From assembly GCF_035440685.1 (NCBI RefSeq), contig NZ_DAORMW010000014.1: a stretch of DNA of 64,000 nucleotides; one strand, given 5' to 3'. Positions 46,330 through 56,165 of the stretch are shown here, one piece after another. The translations under genes and the position numbers were made by a program. The first letter of the stretch is position 1; the number at the start of each line of letters is the position of its first letter. The stretch is from Accumulibacter appositus (GTDB lineage: Bacteria; Pseudomonadota; Gammaproteobacteria; Burkholderiales; Rhodocyclaceae). The notes under the pieces were generated by a model, which was not told the origin of the DNA, ran no database searches, and was given only the letters and a program-made list of their open reading frames with translations.

Positions 46330-46919
46330 ATAGTGTCCGTGGCTTCAGCCTGATCGAACTGATCGTCGGCATGGCCATTCTCGGCATCCTGATGAGCATC
46401 GGCATTCCGGCGTTCAGCGACTGGATTCGTAACGCCAGGGTGCGTACGACGGCCGAGTCGGTGCTGAACGGCCTGCAGTTGGCCAGGGTCGAGGCCGTCC
46501 GACGCAACACCAGGGTAGGTTTCTACCTGGTAACCAACACCACCAATAGATGTGAGCTGATCACCGCGAACGAGAGCACCGCGGGCGTCCCTTGGATCGT
46601 CAGTGTCGACTCACCGGTCGGCCAGTGCGACGTGGCCCCGTCCGACACGGTCGCACCGCGCACCATTCAGTTGCGTGCCGGCAATGAAAGCGGCAGCGCT
46701 GCGACAAATGTGACGACAGATGTGGCTTCGGTAGTTTTCAATGGTCTCGGTCGTTCGACTGGCGGGAATGTCACTATCAATTTCGAAAGGCCAGCCGGTG
46801 AGGCCTGCCGGGAAGACGGAGGGCCGGTCCGTTGCCTGCGTGTCGTCGTCTCGGTCGGCGGCCAGATCCGCATGTGCGATCCCGCTTTGCCGGCCGGCGA
46901 CGCGCAGGGCTGCACATGA
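46326..46919 (+). CDS. fimT: FimT/GspH-type minor pseudopilin
   Basis: 197 residues. Prepilin motif RGFSLIELIVGMAILGILMS, then a GspH/FimT-like globular domain with NARVRTTAESVLNGLQLARVEAVRRN, the usual first strand-helix of the family. The start codon is TTG at 46326, overlapping the pilE stop, which supports coupled translation. It is probably a priming minor pilin; some FimT proteins bind DNA in transformation, which cannot be told here. Overlaps pilV by 4 nt. Confidence 0.85.
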   Translation: MNSVRGFSLIELIVGMAILGILMSIGIPAFSDWIRNARVRTTAESVLNGLQLARVEAVRRNTRVGFYLVTNTTNRCELITANESTAGVPWIVSVDSPVGQCDVAPSDTVAPRTIQLRAGNESGSAATNVTTDVASVVFNGLGRSTGGNVTINFERPAGEACREDGGPVRCLRVVVSVGGQIRMCDPALPAGDAQGCT

Positions 46920-47365
46920 ACGAGCGCTCCAAACTCGCCCAGGGTCAAGCAGGCGTCATGCTGCTGGAAGCCCTGATCGCGATCCTGATCTTCTCGCTGG
47001 GCATCCTCTCGCTGGTCGCCCTGCAAGCCACGGCGATCCAGCTGACTGGCGACGCCAAATACCGTACCGACGCCACCTTGCTGGCCAATCGATTGATCGG
47101 GCAGATGTGGGTCAGCGACGGCAACCTGGACGCTTTCGCAACCGGTGGTGCGGCCTACGACGCTTGGTTAGCCGACGTCTCAGGCCCTGAAGGCCTGCCA
47201 GGCGTGGTCGCCGCGTCGGACGGCGTCGCCTCGACCCTGCCGACGGTGACCGTTGATGCGGCCGGCGTGGTGGTTGTCACCCTTTTCTGGCGCACACCAG
47301 AAATGGCAGCCGATGCAGCCGGCCACCGTCACATCATCGTCTCGCAAATCGTCCGAAACCCATGA
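46916..47365 (+). CDS. pilV: Minor pilin PilV
   Basis: 149 residues with the prepilin motif QAGVMLLEALIAILIFSLGIL; the -1 Gly is followed by Val, Met, Leu, Leu and the +5 Glu. PilV-like continuation: LSLVALQATAIQLTGDAKYRTDATLLANRLI. The C-terminal strand VVVTLFWRTPE follows the PilV pattern. ATG at 46916 overlaps the fimT stop, and its own end overlaps pilW by 4 nt. Confidence 0.85.
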   Translation: MNERSKLAQGQAGVMLLEALIAILIFSLGILSLVALQATAIQLTGDAKYRTDATLLANRLIGQMWVSDGNLDAFATGGAAYDAWLADVSGPEGLPGVVAASDGVASTLPTVTVDAAGVVVVTLFWRTPEMAADAAGHRHIIVSQIVRNP

Positions 47366-48456
47366 ACGCCATGAAATCACACTCAACGCGGTCGCCAACA
47401 ACGCCGGTTCAGCGCCGCGGCTTCACCCTGGTTGAAGTGATGGTCGCCATGGTCATCGGCATGCTTGGCTTGATCATCATGATGCAGGTCTTCTCCGCGG
47501 CCGAGGGCCAGCGGCGGGCCACGACCGGCAGCGGCGACGCGCAAAGCAATGGCGCCATGGCGCTCTACGGGCTGCAGCGCGACATCCGTCAGGGCGGTTA
47601 CGGTTTCAACGCGGCCAACGCCTTCGGTTGCCCCCTCGCCCTCCCCGCGCCGGCCAGTCGTACGCTTACCCAGCTAGCACCAGTGATCATCAATCCGCCG
47701 ACCGCAGACGTTCCGGCCGGCGATGCGAACACCGACACCCTGCTGATTGCCTACGGCAACAACGAAGGCCCGCCCGAGGGCGACGTGATCACGGCGATAA
47801 ACGGCCTGCAACTTGCAGTCCAGGCGGCAGCAAATTACGGAGTCGGGCAGCGCGTCATCGCTGCGCCGTCGGCTCCCACAGCGGGCTGCACCTTCACCCT
47901 GGCAGCGGTGACTGCGGTGGTGGCGCCCAACGTCACAGTTGACGACGCAAGCGGTGCGGTCGATGGCGGCACGCTGTTCAACCTTGGCGCCAATCCAAGA
48001 TTCCTGGCCTACGCCGTTCGTGGCGGCAACCTGACGGTTTGCGACTACCTTGCCGCCGATTGCAGCTCCGCCGCCAACTACGTCGCCATCGCCAACAACA
48101 TCGCCAGCCTGCGTGCCCAGTACGGACACGCCTCGACTGACGTCAGCGGCGTCGACTCCTGGGATCAGACCACGCCGGCAAGCGCCAACCAGGCGACTCT
48201 GGCCTGCCTGTGGGCGAGAACATCAGCGCTGCGTATCGCCATCGTCGCTCGCAACAGCCAGTTGGAACGTGACCAGATCACGGCCGTCGCACCGACCTGG
48301 GCGGGTAGCGACACCAATGGAGACGGTGACAGCACCGATGCGGGTGACCTGCCTGTCAACCTGAGCGCCCGCGGAAACTGGCAGAACTACCGCTACAAGG
48401 TCTTCGAAACCATCGTCCCGATTCGCAACCTGCCCTGGATGGGAACATGTACCTAA
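47362..48456 (+). CDS. pilW: Minor pilin PilW
   Basis: 364 residues with RRGFTLVEVMVAMVIGMLGL as prepilin motif, then QVFSAAEGQRRATTGSGDAQSNGAMALYGLQRDIRQGGYGFN, the family's helix-to-globular transition. A larger C-terminal domain follows, with ALRIAIVARNSQLER near its end. PilW belongs to the tip complex with PilV, PilX and PilY1. It overlaps pilV by 4 nt and pilX by 10 nt. Confidence 0.88.
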   Translation: MNAMKSHSTRSPTTPVQRRGFTLVEVMVAMVIGMLGLIIMMQVFSAAEGQRRATTGSGDAQSNGAMALYGLQRDIRQGGYGFNAANAFGCPLALPAPASRTLTQLAPVIINPPTADVPAGDANTDTLLIAYGNNEGPPEGDVITAINGLQLAVQAAANYGVGQRVIAAPSAPTAGCTFTLAAVTAVVAPNVTVDDASGAVDGGTLFNLGANPRFLAYAVRGGNLTVCDYLAADCSSAANYVAIANNIASLRAQYGHASTDVSGVDSWDQTTPASANQATLACLWARTSALRIAIVARNSQLERDQITAVAPTWAGSDTNGDGDSTDAGDLPVNLSARGNWQNYRYKVFETIVPIRNLPWMGTCT

Positions 48457-49073
48457 GGCACGCTCTCCACCGCCACCAAGCCCTCACCGGAGGCCCTCGC
48501 AGCAAGCAGCGCGGTGTCGTTCTGCTCGTCGCGCTGATCATCCTGGTCGCCCTGACCCTGGCCGGCGTGGCGCTCATTCGCTCGGTCGATACCGCCAACC
48601 TGATCGCCGGCAACCAGTCTTTCCATCAATCGGCCGTGCATGCGGCCGAGAGGAGCACGGAAGTTGCCCTCGCCAACTGGCTTGAAGCGAACAACGCATT
48701 GGGCGACGTGGATCTTCACGACAACAGCGCCGCCAATGGCTACCGTGCCAGGCGCGAGGATCCTCCAGCCGGTAGCTCCTGGGACGCGTTCTGGACGGCT
48801 ACGCTGGCAGCACAGGCAGCCACCATGGCACCAGACGCAGCCGGCAACACGGTTTCCTATGTCATTCATCGGCTTTGCGATCCCGCGGCGCTTCCCGCGG
48901 CCCCGCACCTGGCCAACTGCGCCAAACAACCGTCGTCGATCAACACCGGCGGAAGCTTCGGCGCCGGCAACGTCGCGGCGATCACCAACAATCAGGTCTA
49001 TTACCGAATCACCACCCGCGTTCAGGGGCCGCGCAACACCGTCGCCTACATCCAGACGATCGTAGCCCTGTAG
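48447..49073 (+). CDS. pilX: Minor pilin PilX
   Basis: 208 residues. Leader with KQRGVVLLVALIILVALTLAGVAL: the -1 Gly is present, but the +5 Glu is absent, as is known for PilX proteins, which help cap or bridge the tip complex. HQSAVHAAERSTEVALANWLE continues the family pattern. A globular region with two Cys follows. Its start overlaps pilW and it ends 30 nt before pilY1. Confidence 0.88.
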   Translation: MYLRHALHRHQALTGGPRSKQRGVVLLVALIILVALTLAGVALIRSVDTANLIAGNQSFHQSAVHAAERSTEVALANWLEANNALGDVDLHDNSAANGYRARREDPPAGSSWDAFWTATLAAQAATMAPDAAGNTVSYVIHRLCDPAALPAAPHLANCAKQPSSINTGGSFGAGNVAAITNNQVYYRITTRVQGPRNTVAYIQTIVAL

Positions 49074-49103
49074 GGTCACCAGAGAGTCCACGAGGAGTTT
49101 GCC

Positions 49104-52100
49104 ATGCGATCCGACCAACTGACGATGCAATCGATTGCCGCTTTGGCGCTGCTGACGCTGGCCTGCGGTGCGCATGCCTTGCCCACCCAGCTGGCCGGTG
49201 CGCCGATGTCCAGCGCCTCCTCGGTGGCTATTTCCACCAACATCCTGTTCGTTCTCGACGACTCCGAAAGCATGAAGTTGGGCTTTCTGCCGGACTGGGC
49301 CGGATCGACCCCGGAACGCCCTCACGGCCTCGACAGGACCCGCAACGCCGCCTTCAACGGAATTGCCTACGACCCAACCATCAGCTATAGCCCACCGAAA
49401 TTCTTCGATATCGACGGCGCCGCTGACACCACCACCTATCCCAGCCAGACCGGCCCGATTACCAACAACTGGACAGCCGTCAAGGTGGACGGTTACGGCG
49501 TTCAGAGCGAAGACACCATTGACCTGGTTAACTACTTCTACGCCTACTACTTCACAACCGTTGCCGGTGAGTACTGCACCAAGGCCAGCCTCAAATCGTG
49601 TAGCGACACGGCTTCCGAGACCTATGCGCATGCGGCAAAACTGCGCTGGTGCAAGACCGCGGCGGCCGCCGTCGCCTTGTCGCCGGCAGCCGGCGCCTGC
49701 CAGGCGACGCAGATCGAGCCAGCGGGAAGCGACACCGGCTTCACCTATCCGCGCATGCCGGCGCCGCGTACGAGCACCCTCACCATCGGCGGCACCGGTG
49801 CCACCTCGATCAGCAGCATCACCGTCGGAGCACAAGAAATCCTGTCGGCAGCTGTCACGGCGCAGGGCACGCCCTTGACCCTGGCCGATGAGATCAATGC
49901 CAGCATCAATGCCTGTAGCTTCAAGCTCACCGGCAGCTGTCAGGTGGCCGGCTACCGCGCCACGGTCAGCAACACTGGCGACTCGGTCACCATCAGCGCA
50001 CCCGGTATCACCGCCTTGCTGCCGGTCATTGCCAAGGTCGGTCCAATGTCAGTCACGGCGACCGCCTTCGGACGCCCGGCGAGCAATCCGGTACCGGGAG
50101 AGAACCTGTTGACCGTGATCCTCCCGGGTGCGACCTATCCCAAGACGGCGAAGCGCAGCGACTGCCAGGGCGACAGCTGCACCTATGCCGAAGAAATGAC
50201 CAACTATGCCAATTGGTACGCCTACTACAGCACCCGCATGCAGGCGATGAAGACCGCGACCAGTTTGTCCTTCGAGCCGACCGACGAGCGCCAGCGCATC
50301 GGCTACATGACCATCAACAACAACAACAGTGGCAACACCGACGCTGCCGATAGCGATTTCCAGAATATCGCCGCCTTCGACGCGGCCCAGAAACACGCCT
50401 GGTACAAGAAGTTGTTCGCCGCCGTTCCCAACCTCGAGACGCCTCTGCGCGTCGCCCTGTCGAATGCCGGCCGCCTCTATGCCGGGAGACTGAATGGCAG
50501 CTCGATCAACGGCGTCGCCGTCGTCGATCCGGTGCAATACTATTGCCAAAACAACGTCACGATTCTTTCGACCGACGGCTACTGGAACGAAGGTGCCGGC
50601 TTCAAGCTGGATGGCGCGACCCCTGTTGGCGATCAGGACGGCCCCGGCCTTGAGGTACGGCCGATGCTCGATGGTGGCGCTCCACTGACTCAACGCATCA
50701 CGAGCCAGACCACAGAAACGCGAACGCCAACTCTCGCCACCCAGAAACAAATGCGGACGGAGCAGTTCAAGGCTTTGACCGCCGACGTGAAAACGCAGAC
50801 TCTCACCCAGCCGATACAGCGGACATCTCGACTGCAGCAACACCGCGCGATCGTCTTCGAGCAGAAGGCCTACCTGCAAATGGATGTCCAGCAGCTTCTG
50901 TCCAGCATCAAAGTCCGGCGGCAAAGAACATCGCAGCAGGAGATCAAGTCCGGCCCCGGAAAGAAGAGGACCAAGGATGTAGAAATACAAACGAAAACGG
51001 TGCTGCAGGAAAGAACTGCTCAGCTGATGAAGCACACCGCCAAGTGGCAGCGCAGTACGTACAACCTGCAGCAACAGCTGACCCAGGTGCAGCAGAGCAC
51101 CTCGAACAATGGTGGAACCTCCTTCGGAGCCTGGAGCAATGTCGCCTCCTGTACGCCGGTCAGCAGCGGCCCCAACCAGGTGCAGTGCAGGACCCTGGCC
51201 CAGAGCGGGTGGAGCGCGGTTGACACTTGCCGCACGATCCAAGGCGGCGAAACAATCAACAACGCCGGCAAGGATAGCCAAACGACGACTTACACCACCG
51301 ATTCAAAATGCGCCTACAGCGCCCCGCAGGTGACCGAAAACCTGGACTCATGCACCGCGAAGCCGAAGTCGTCCGGCCCCGACTACGATGGCGCGACGGC
51401 CGTGCTCTGCCTGCCTAGCTGGCCCGGAGATCCGACACCGGCGGACTCATGTACGGGGTCTGACAGCGTGCGCTGCTCATATAGCGCCTGGACGGTCTGG
51501 ACATCACTGCCGGCGGGCGCTGTCTGTCAGGAGGCAACACAAGCAAGCGGTGCCAAAATCGCCCGCGAGTGCCAGCCAACGTGGACCGCTTGGGCGAAGA
51601 TCACCACACCCTCACCGTCCTGCACCCCTTCCGAAACCGTTGGGTGCCAATACAGCGGCAGCTGGAACGCCTGGACAGACACCAACGATGTGTGCACTGA
51701 AGTGGGAGCGCAGACAGGGTCAAATCCGTATACGCCTCAGGTGGACTGCAAGATTGACGGCAGCTGGGCGTCGGCCACCGACTGGTGCACCGCGGTCACC
51801 TCTGGCCCCTTGCAGACGGAATGCCGTTACACCAGCTGGAGCAGCTGGGAGATCGTCGGCTCATGCACAAAAGTCGATCGGTGGACGCCTGGAGCCACGA
51901 CGGCCATTGATTGCCAGGATTACTGGACCGATTACACGGACCTGGGTCCCTGCGTAGCCAACGCCACAACCCGCTGTAAGACTGGCTCCACGGGCGTCGT
52001 ACGGACTGACTCATGCCCGCCTAACACCACCTGCACTTACTCTGCCTGGGGCCAATGGGTTCGTACTGACGACCTCAGGTGCGAGGACTCACCACGGAAC

Positions 52101-55100
52101 CAAGGGTTGGCCGAGATAAAGCAGTGCTCCATTTCCTTTGTGTACACTACGCCGGCGAATGCCACGGAGTCGTGCGAGGTGCTCCCCGGACAGAGGTGCA
52201 GCTACACGGCGTGGAGCCAGTGGAATCCGGTTGCCTCCTGTGAGAACGCAACGCCCCAATCCCCAGAAACAGCAAAGACCAAAGACGTCCTGGAGGCCGT
52301 TGAGTGCGGGATGGACTGGAAGACCATCTTGCCACCACCAGACTCCTGCGAACCTATCGACGGTGCGGTCAAGTGCGACACGACGTGGCCCACCACGTGG
52401 GCGGACGTCGGCAAAGACGACTGCCGCGAGAGCGATACGCAAAGATGCGACAAGGCGCTGGTCATGGACTGGACCGACGTCGGCGACTGCAAACAAGGGG
52501 TCACCGACGGCGGGCTCGAGACCCTGTGCACCACCCGTATTCCAGACCCAAGGAAGGCATTCGTCATGCCTGGTGACTGCCAAGAACAGGAAGCCAGCGA
52601 CGAGAACGGTGGCCTACTCATCAGCTGCGATACGAACACCAAGATCGAGGACAATGTTGCTGATTGTCGCGCGCAAGCACCCGCAGCCACGAACGATCAC
52701 ATTGAAATTTCCTGCCCCGTGGAGTATTTGGGAGCGACACCCGACACCCTCGCCGACGTCGCCGAGTACTACTGGAAGAACGACTTGCGCGCTTTTGAGC
52801 TTACGGACGACGTGAGCGCTGCCGACGTTCCGACGGTTCCAGCCTATTGCACGGGAGGACCGATTGTCGTCAGCGGCACGACCATTCACAACGACGTGTG
52901 CACCAACGATGACTTGCATCCGCGACAGTACATGAGCACCTATACCCTTGGCCTGGGTGCCTCGGGACTAATGCAGTACGACAAGAAATACCAGACCCAG
53001 ACTGAAGGTGATTTTTACAGCATCAAGACAGGCCAGACAGCCGACACCAACGCGGGTGTCTGCCCATGGCAGAACAACGGCGAGTGCAACTGGCCAAAAC
53101 CGGAGAACAACGAGCAAACCAACATTGACGACCTCTGGCATGCAGCCGTCAATGGTCGCGGCACCTACTTCAGCGCCTCCGACCCCGCGTCGCTGGCCGC
53201 CGGAATCAGTGATGCCCTGTCCCAGGTCGAGGTCAAGGCGGGTGCGCTGGCCGCCGTTTCAGTCGTCAGCCCCAACCTGGTCGCTGATGAAAACGGCGTC
53301 TTCGAAGTCTCGTTCAAGGTGGGAGAGTGGTCCGGGGACGTGATCAAGAGAACCGTCGACGGTGACACCGGCGCCCTGTCGCCCTTGCCCGTGCCGCCAA
53401 CATCCCATACGCTCCCGGGATGGTCGGCGCAGGAGTCGCTCGACAAGAAGGCACATACCGCGCGCACCATCTACACGTTCAATCCGACTGGCGAAAGCGC
53501 CTCCGGCGCTGCCGACCGGCTGAAAACCTTCTTCTGGGCGAACCTCAGCCCGACGGAACAGGGCTATTTTGCAGCAGCGGCCCTCACCGGCAAGCTCTCG
53601 CAGTTCTGCGAAACGGGCACCATCTGTCTTGGCGCAAGCACGCAAACAGCTGCCAGCGGCGAACCCGTGGTGAACTTCGTGCGCGGAGACCGAACGAACG
53701 AGGGGCCGATCAACGACCTGACCAAGTACTACCGGCAGCGAGCCCATCTTCTCGGTGATATCGTCGGCTCCGAAGCGGTCTATGTGCAGAGCTCGCCGTG
53801 GAACTATGCCGACGCGCAATACGGCGCCTTCAAGACCGCCAACCACAGCCGCAAGGAAATGCTCTACATCGGCGCCAACGACGGCATGCTACACGCCTTC
53901 GATGCGGCCACCGGCGAGGAAGAATGGGCTTATATCCCGACCATGGTCATTCCGAAGCTCGCCAAACTTGCTGACAAGAACTACCACGTTCAGGGTGCGC
54001 ACCAATTTACCGTCGATGGGACGCCGGTGATGGGTGATATCTGCGTCAGCGACTGCGGGACCAGCAGTGCGGTCTGGAAGACGATTCTCGTTGGCGGCCT
54101 TAACAATGGCGGCCGCGGCTACTACGCCCTGGACATCACCAGTCCGACGGCGCCCAAAGCCTTGTGGGAGTTCACCAACGACAACCTCGGCTACAGCTAT
54201 GGCAATCCAGTAATCACCAAACTCAAGGATGGCACCTGGGTAGTCATCGTGGCATCCGGATACAACAACATTTCCCCCGGCGACGGCGATGGACACCTGT
54301 TTGTCCTCAACGCCAGCAGCGGCACGCTGATCCGCACGATCAGCACCGGTGTCGGAGACACGACGACACCGAGTGGCTTGTCGCGCATCAGCGCCTGGGC
54401 AAATTTCCCGGACAACAACAACACCGCGCAGCGCATCTACGGCGGTGACCAGTTTGGCAATCTGTGGCGCTTCGACGTCAATGGAGACATCCCACTGATC
54501 GCTGACCCACGGGTCTATGATGCCCAGAGACTGGCCACCCTGAAGAATGCGGACGGCTTGGCGCAGCCGATCACCACCAAGCCGGAACTGGGCAAGGTCG
54601 GCGGCCATCCGGTGGTATTTGTCGCCACGGGGCAACTCCTCGGCCCGGACGACCTGGGGACCCGGCAACAGCATTCGATGTACGCGATCAAGGACCGGCT
54701 TACCGACAGCGATTATGGTAGCCCACGCCCGCTGACTCTTCCCCAGACAACGCCGGTTCCCGGCACCTTCGTCGCGCAAACGCTAACCACCGGCAGCTGT
54801 CCGGAAGGCAACGCCTTCTGTACCAGTGGGAATGCCATTGTAACCGGCTCGAACAACGCCGTTGATTTCAACACTCACGATGGCTGGTATGTCGACTTCC
54901 CGGAACTCGGCGAGCGCGTCAATACCGAAATGCGCCTGCAGCTTGGCACCCTGGCCTTCAACACCAACACGCCAACCATCGGTGCCTGCAAACCTGTCGG
55001 CGTTAGCTTCGCCTACTACCTTGACTACCGGAGCGGCGGCGCGGTCGAAGGAACGGATGGCATCGCGGGCGTGCGGCTCGGCGACTATCTCAGCGCCTCG

Positions 55101-55244
55101 CCAAGTATCATCCGCCTGGTCGACGGTACCATCAGGGCCCTGGTCAGAACCGACGCGCCGAGCACCATAAGCACGCCCGTACCGACAGCGCCGACCCCCT
55201 TCGATACCCGCCGCGTTTCCTGGCGGGAGCTGATAACCGAATAG
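49104..55244 (+). CDS. pilY1: Giant PilY1-type pilus tip adhesin with Gln/Thr-rich linker and WxxW-Cys repeats
   Basis: 2046 residues, much longer than the roughly 1100-1200 of Pseudomonas PilY1. Signal peptide TMQSIAALALLTLACGAHA. The von Willebrand A-like region has a MIDAS-type DDSES (D52, S54, S56). Residues about 533-675 form a Gln/Thr/Arg-rich segment. About 676-1205 hold degenerate two-Cys modules with W-x2-W-x5-C. The canonical PilY1 C-terminal propeller resumes with LADVAEYYWKNDLRAFEL, GDRTNEGPINDLTKYY, EMLYIGANDGMLHAFDAATG and LVGGLNNGGRGYYALDI, and an Asp/Gly loop SPGDGDGHLF fits a Ca site. It is the last gene of the pilus cluster. PilY1 proteins act in pilus biogenesis, adhesion and surface sensing. 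The inserted region is the odd part. Confidence 0.93.
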   Translation: MRSDQLTMQSIAALALLTLACGAHALPTQLAGAPMSSASSVAISTNILFVLDDSESMKLGFLPDWAGSTPERPHGLDRTRNAAFNGIAYDPTISYSPPKFFDIDGAADTTTYPSQTGPITNNWTAVKVDGYGVQSEDTIDLVNYFYAYYFTTVAGEYCTKASLKSCSDTASETYAHAAKLRWCKTAAAAVALSPAAGACQATQIEPAGSDTGFTYPRMPAPRTSTLTIGGTGATSISSITVGAQEILSAAVTAQGTPLTLADEINASINACSFKLTGSCQVAGYRATVSNTGDSVTISAPGITALLPVIAKVGPMSVTATAFGRPASNPVPGENLLTVILPGATYPKTAKRSDCQGDSCTYAEEMTNYANWYAYYSTRMQAMKTATSLSFEPTDERQRIGYMTINNNNSGNTDAADSDFQNIAAFDAAQKHAWYKKLFAAVPNLETPLRVALSNAGRLYAGRLNGSSINGVAVVDPVQYYCQNNVTILSTDGYWNEGAGFKLDGATPVGDQDGPGLEVRPMLDGGAPLTQRITSQTTETRTPTLATQKQMRTEQFKALTADVKTQTLTQPIQRTSRLQQHRAIVFEQKAYLQMDVQQLLSSIKVRRQRTSQQEIKSGPGKKRTKDVEIQTKTVLQERTAQLMKHTAKWQRSTYNLQQQLTQVQQSTSNNGGTSFGAWSNVASCTPVSSGPNQVQCRTLAQSGWSAVDTCRTIQGGETINNAGKDSQTTTYTTDSKCAYSAPQVTENLDSCTAKPKSSGPDYDGATAVLCLPSWPGDPTPADSCTGSDSVRCSYSAWTVWTSLPAGAVCQEATQASGAKIARECQPTWTAWAKITTPSPSCTPSETVGCQYSGSWNAWTDTNDVCTEVGAQTGSNPYTPQVDCKIDGSWASATDWCTAVTSGPLQTECRYTSWSSWEIVGSCTKVDRWTPGATTAIDCQDYWTDYTDLGPCVANATTRCKTGSTGVVRTDSCPPNTTCTYSAWGQWVRTDDLRCEDSPRNQGLAEIKQCSISFVYTTPANATESCEVLPGQRCSYTAWSQWNPVASCENATPQSPETAKTKDVLEAVECGMDWKTILPPPDSCEPIDGAVKCDTTWPTTWADVGKDDCRESDTQRCDKALVMDWTDVGDCKQGVTDGGLETLCTTRIPDPRKAFVMPGDCQEQEASDENGGLLISCDTNTKIEDNVADCRAQAPAATNDHIEISCPVEYLGATPDTLADVAEYYWKNDLRAFELTDDVSAADVPTVPAYCTGGPIVVSGTTIHNDVCTNDDLHPRQYMSTYTLGLGASGLMQYDKKYQTQTEGDFYSIKTGQTADTNAGVCPWQNNGECNWPKPENNEQTNIDDLWHAAVNGRGTYFSASDPASLAAGISDALSQVEVKAGALAAVSVVSPNLVADENGVFEVSFKVGEWSGDVIKRTVDGDTGALSPLPVPPTSHTLPGWSAQESLDKKAHTARTIYTFNPTGESASGAADRLKTFFWANLSPTEQGYFAAAALTGKLSQFCETGTICLGASTQTAASGEPVVNFVRGDRTNEGPINDLTKYYRQRAHLLGDIVGSEAVYVQSSPWNYADAQYGAFKTANHSRKEMLYIGANDGMLHAFDAATGEEEWAYIPTMVIPKLAKLADKNYHVQGAHQFTVDGTPVMGDICVSDCGTSSAVWKTILVGGLNNGGRGYYALDITSPTAPKALWEFTNDNLGYSYGNPVITKLKDGTWVVIVASGYNNISPGDGDGHLFVLNASSGTLIRTISTGVGDTTTPSGLSRISAWANFPDNNNTAQRIYGGDQFGNLWRFDVNGDIPLIADPRVYDAQRLATLKNADGLAQPITTKPELGKVGGHPVVFVATGQLLGPDDLGTRQQHSMYAIKDRLTDSDYGSPRPLTLPQTTPVPGTFVAQTLTTGSCPEGNAFCTSGNAIVTGSNNAVDFNTHDGWYVDFPELGERVNTEMRLQLGTLAFNTNTPTIGACKPVGVSFAYYLDYRSGGAVEGTDGIAGVRLGDYLSASPSIIRLVDGTIRALVRTDAPSTISTPVPTAPTPFDTRRVSWRELITE
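50690..52720 (+). repeat. Inserted low-complexity and Cys/Trp repeat region of pilY1
   Basis: Within pilY1. The first part (to about 51110) is Gln/Thr/Arg/Lys-rich. The second part repeats a short module: W-(xx)-W-x5-C, a variable stretch, then a second Cys followed within 3-6 residues by the next Trp/Tyr. Spacing is exact in W912/W915/C921 and W1037/W1040/C1046. I count about 14 such modules, with diverged DNA between copies. Confidence 0.75.
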
Positions 55245-55647
55245 CCAGCCCGTGCAGCAGCAGAAGCACCAGAAGGCCGCGAAAGCGGCCTTCTGCTTGA
55301 TTGTCGCTGCCAGTATGGCGACCACAAGCTGGCGATCGCACCCTGACGCAGAGCACGCCGCGAGCAGAATCCCCGGCCAGTGAACCGCTAGCGCCGCTGC
55401 GCTCGTCCCGCGTGCCGTCAATTGACCTTGGCCTGAAACGCCGACACTGATCCCTGTCATTCGCTACAATCGCCGACTATCAGAGCGTGCTCCGGGCAGC
55501 CGGCCAAATCACGCGGCAGCTTGGCAGCCTGGCGCTGCCTCGCGAAGCGGAATCGATGTCGCTACGATTGCGGCCGCGGTCGCCCGCCGCTTCCTGTTTG
55601 CTCGCCCGCACCAGGCTGGCCCCAATAACCAACCAAGGACTCTTGCG
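55245..55647. other. Intergenic region after pilY1
   Basis: 403 bp. Its left end has the hairpin listed at 55271-55294. No gene is supported in the rest, which should carry the hemerythrin promoter near its right end. No clear promoter box is visible. Confidence 0.5.
55271..55294 (+). terminator. Terminator-like hairpin after pilY1
   Basis: Perfect 10-bp stem AGAAGGCCGC / GCGGCCTTCT with a GAAA tetraloop 26 nt after the pilY1 stop, followed by a partly T-rich GCTTGATTGT. Confidence 0.7.
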
Positions 55648-56040
55648 ATGAAACGCCATCAGACGCTCCAGGACCTCTCGCGCGAGCACCACAGCGCGCT
55701 CAAGCTGGCGCTCGGCGCCCGCCGTGCGGCCACTTCGGGTGATCCCGGGAAGATCGCCGCGGCAATCGCGAGCTGTACCGAGATTTTTACCGCTGAGCTC
55801 GAACCCCATTTCATGCTTGAGGAGTCCAGCCTCCTGCCGGCCATGGCCCAGGCCGGCGAAGCGGCACTGGTTGCGCGCACGCTGCGCGAGCATCGCGAGC
55901 TGCGTGCCCTGGTCGGCCGCTTGCCGGAGGCCGATGCCACCACCCTGCTGGATTTTGCCGACCGGCTGTCGGCACACGTACGTTTCGAGGAACGGGAACT
56001 GTTTGAAGTTGCCCAGCGGCGTCTCGCGCCGCAAACCTGA
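55648..56040 (+). CDS. Hemerythrin-domain protein
   Basis: 130 residues, a four-helix hemerythrin-like fold. Candidate diiron ligands: LSREHHSALKLAL (His), EPHFMLEESSLLPAM (His/Glu), LREHRELRALV (His) and LSAHVRFEERELFEV (His/Glu). The usual spacing of the HHE-type family is kept. Possible roles are oxygen, NO or iron sensing or storage. No signal peptide or other domain. It lies alone between pilY1 and the HD-GYP regulator. Confidence 0.88.
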   Translation: MKRHQTLQDLSREHHSALKLALGARRAATSGDPGKIAAAIASCTEIFTAELEPHFMLEESSLLPAMAQAGEAALVARTLREHRELRALVGRLPEADATTLLDFADRLSAHVRFEERELFEVAQRRLAPQT

Positions 56041-56165
56041 CACGGCGCCGACTGAGCAGGCTTTCGCAAGACATCCATCCCTCGCCGCGACTTAATTCAC
56101 AGTTTCGCCTTGGCAAAACCGCCATAATCCTTCCTGGCCGATTGCGACCTCCCCAACAGAATCCG

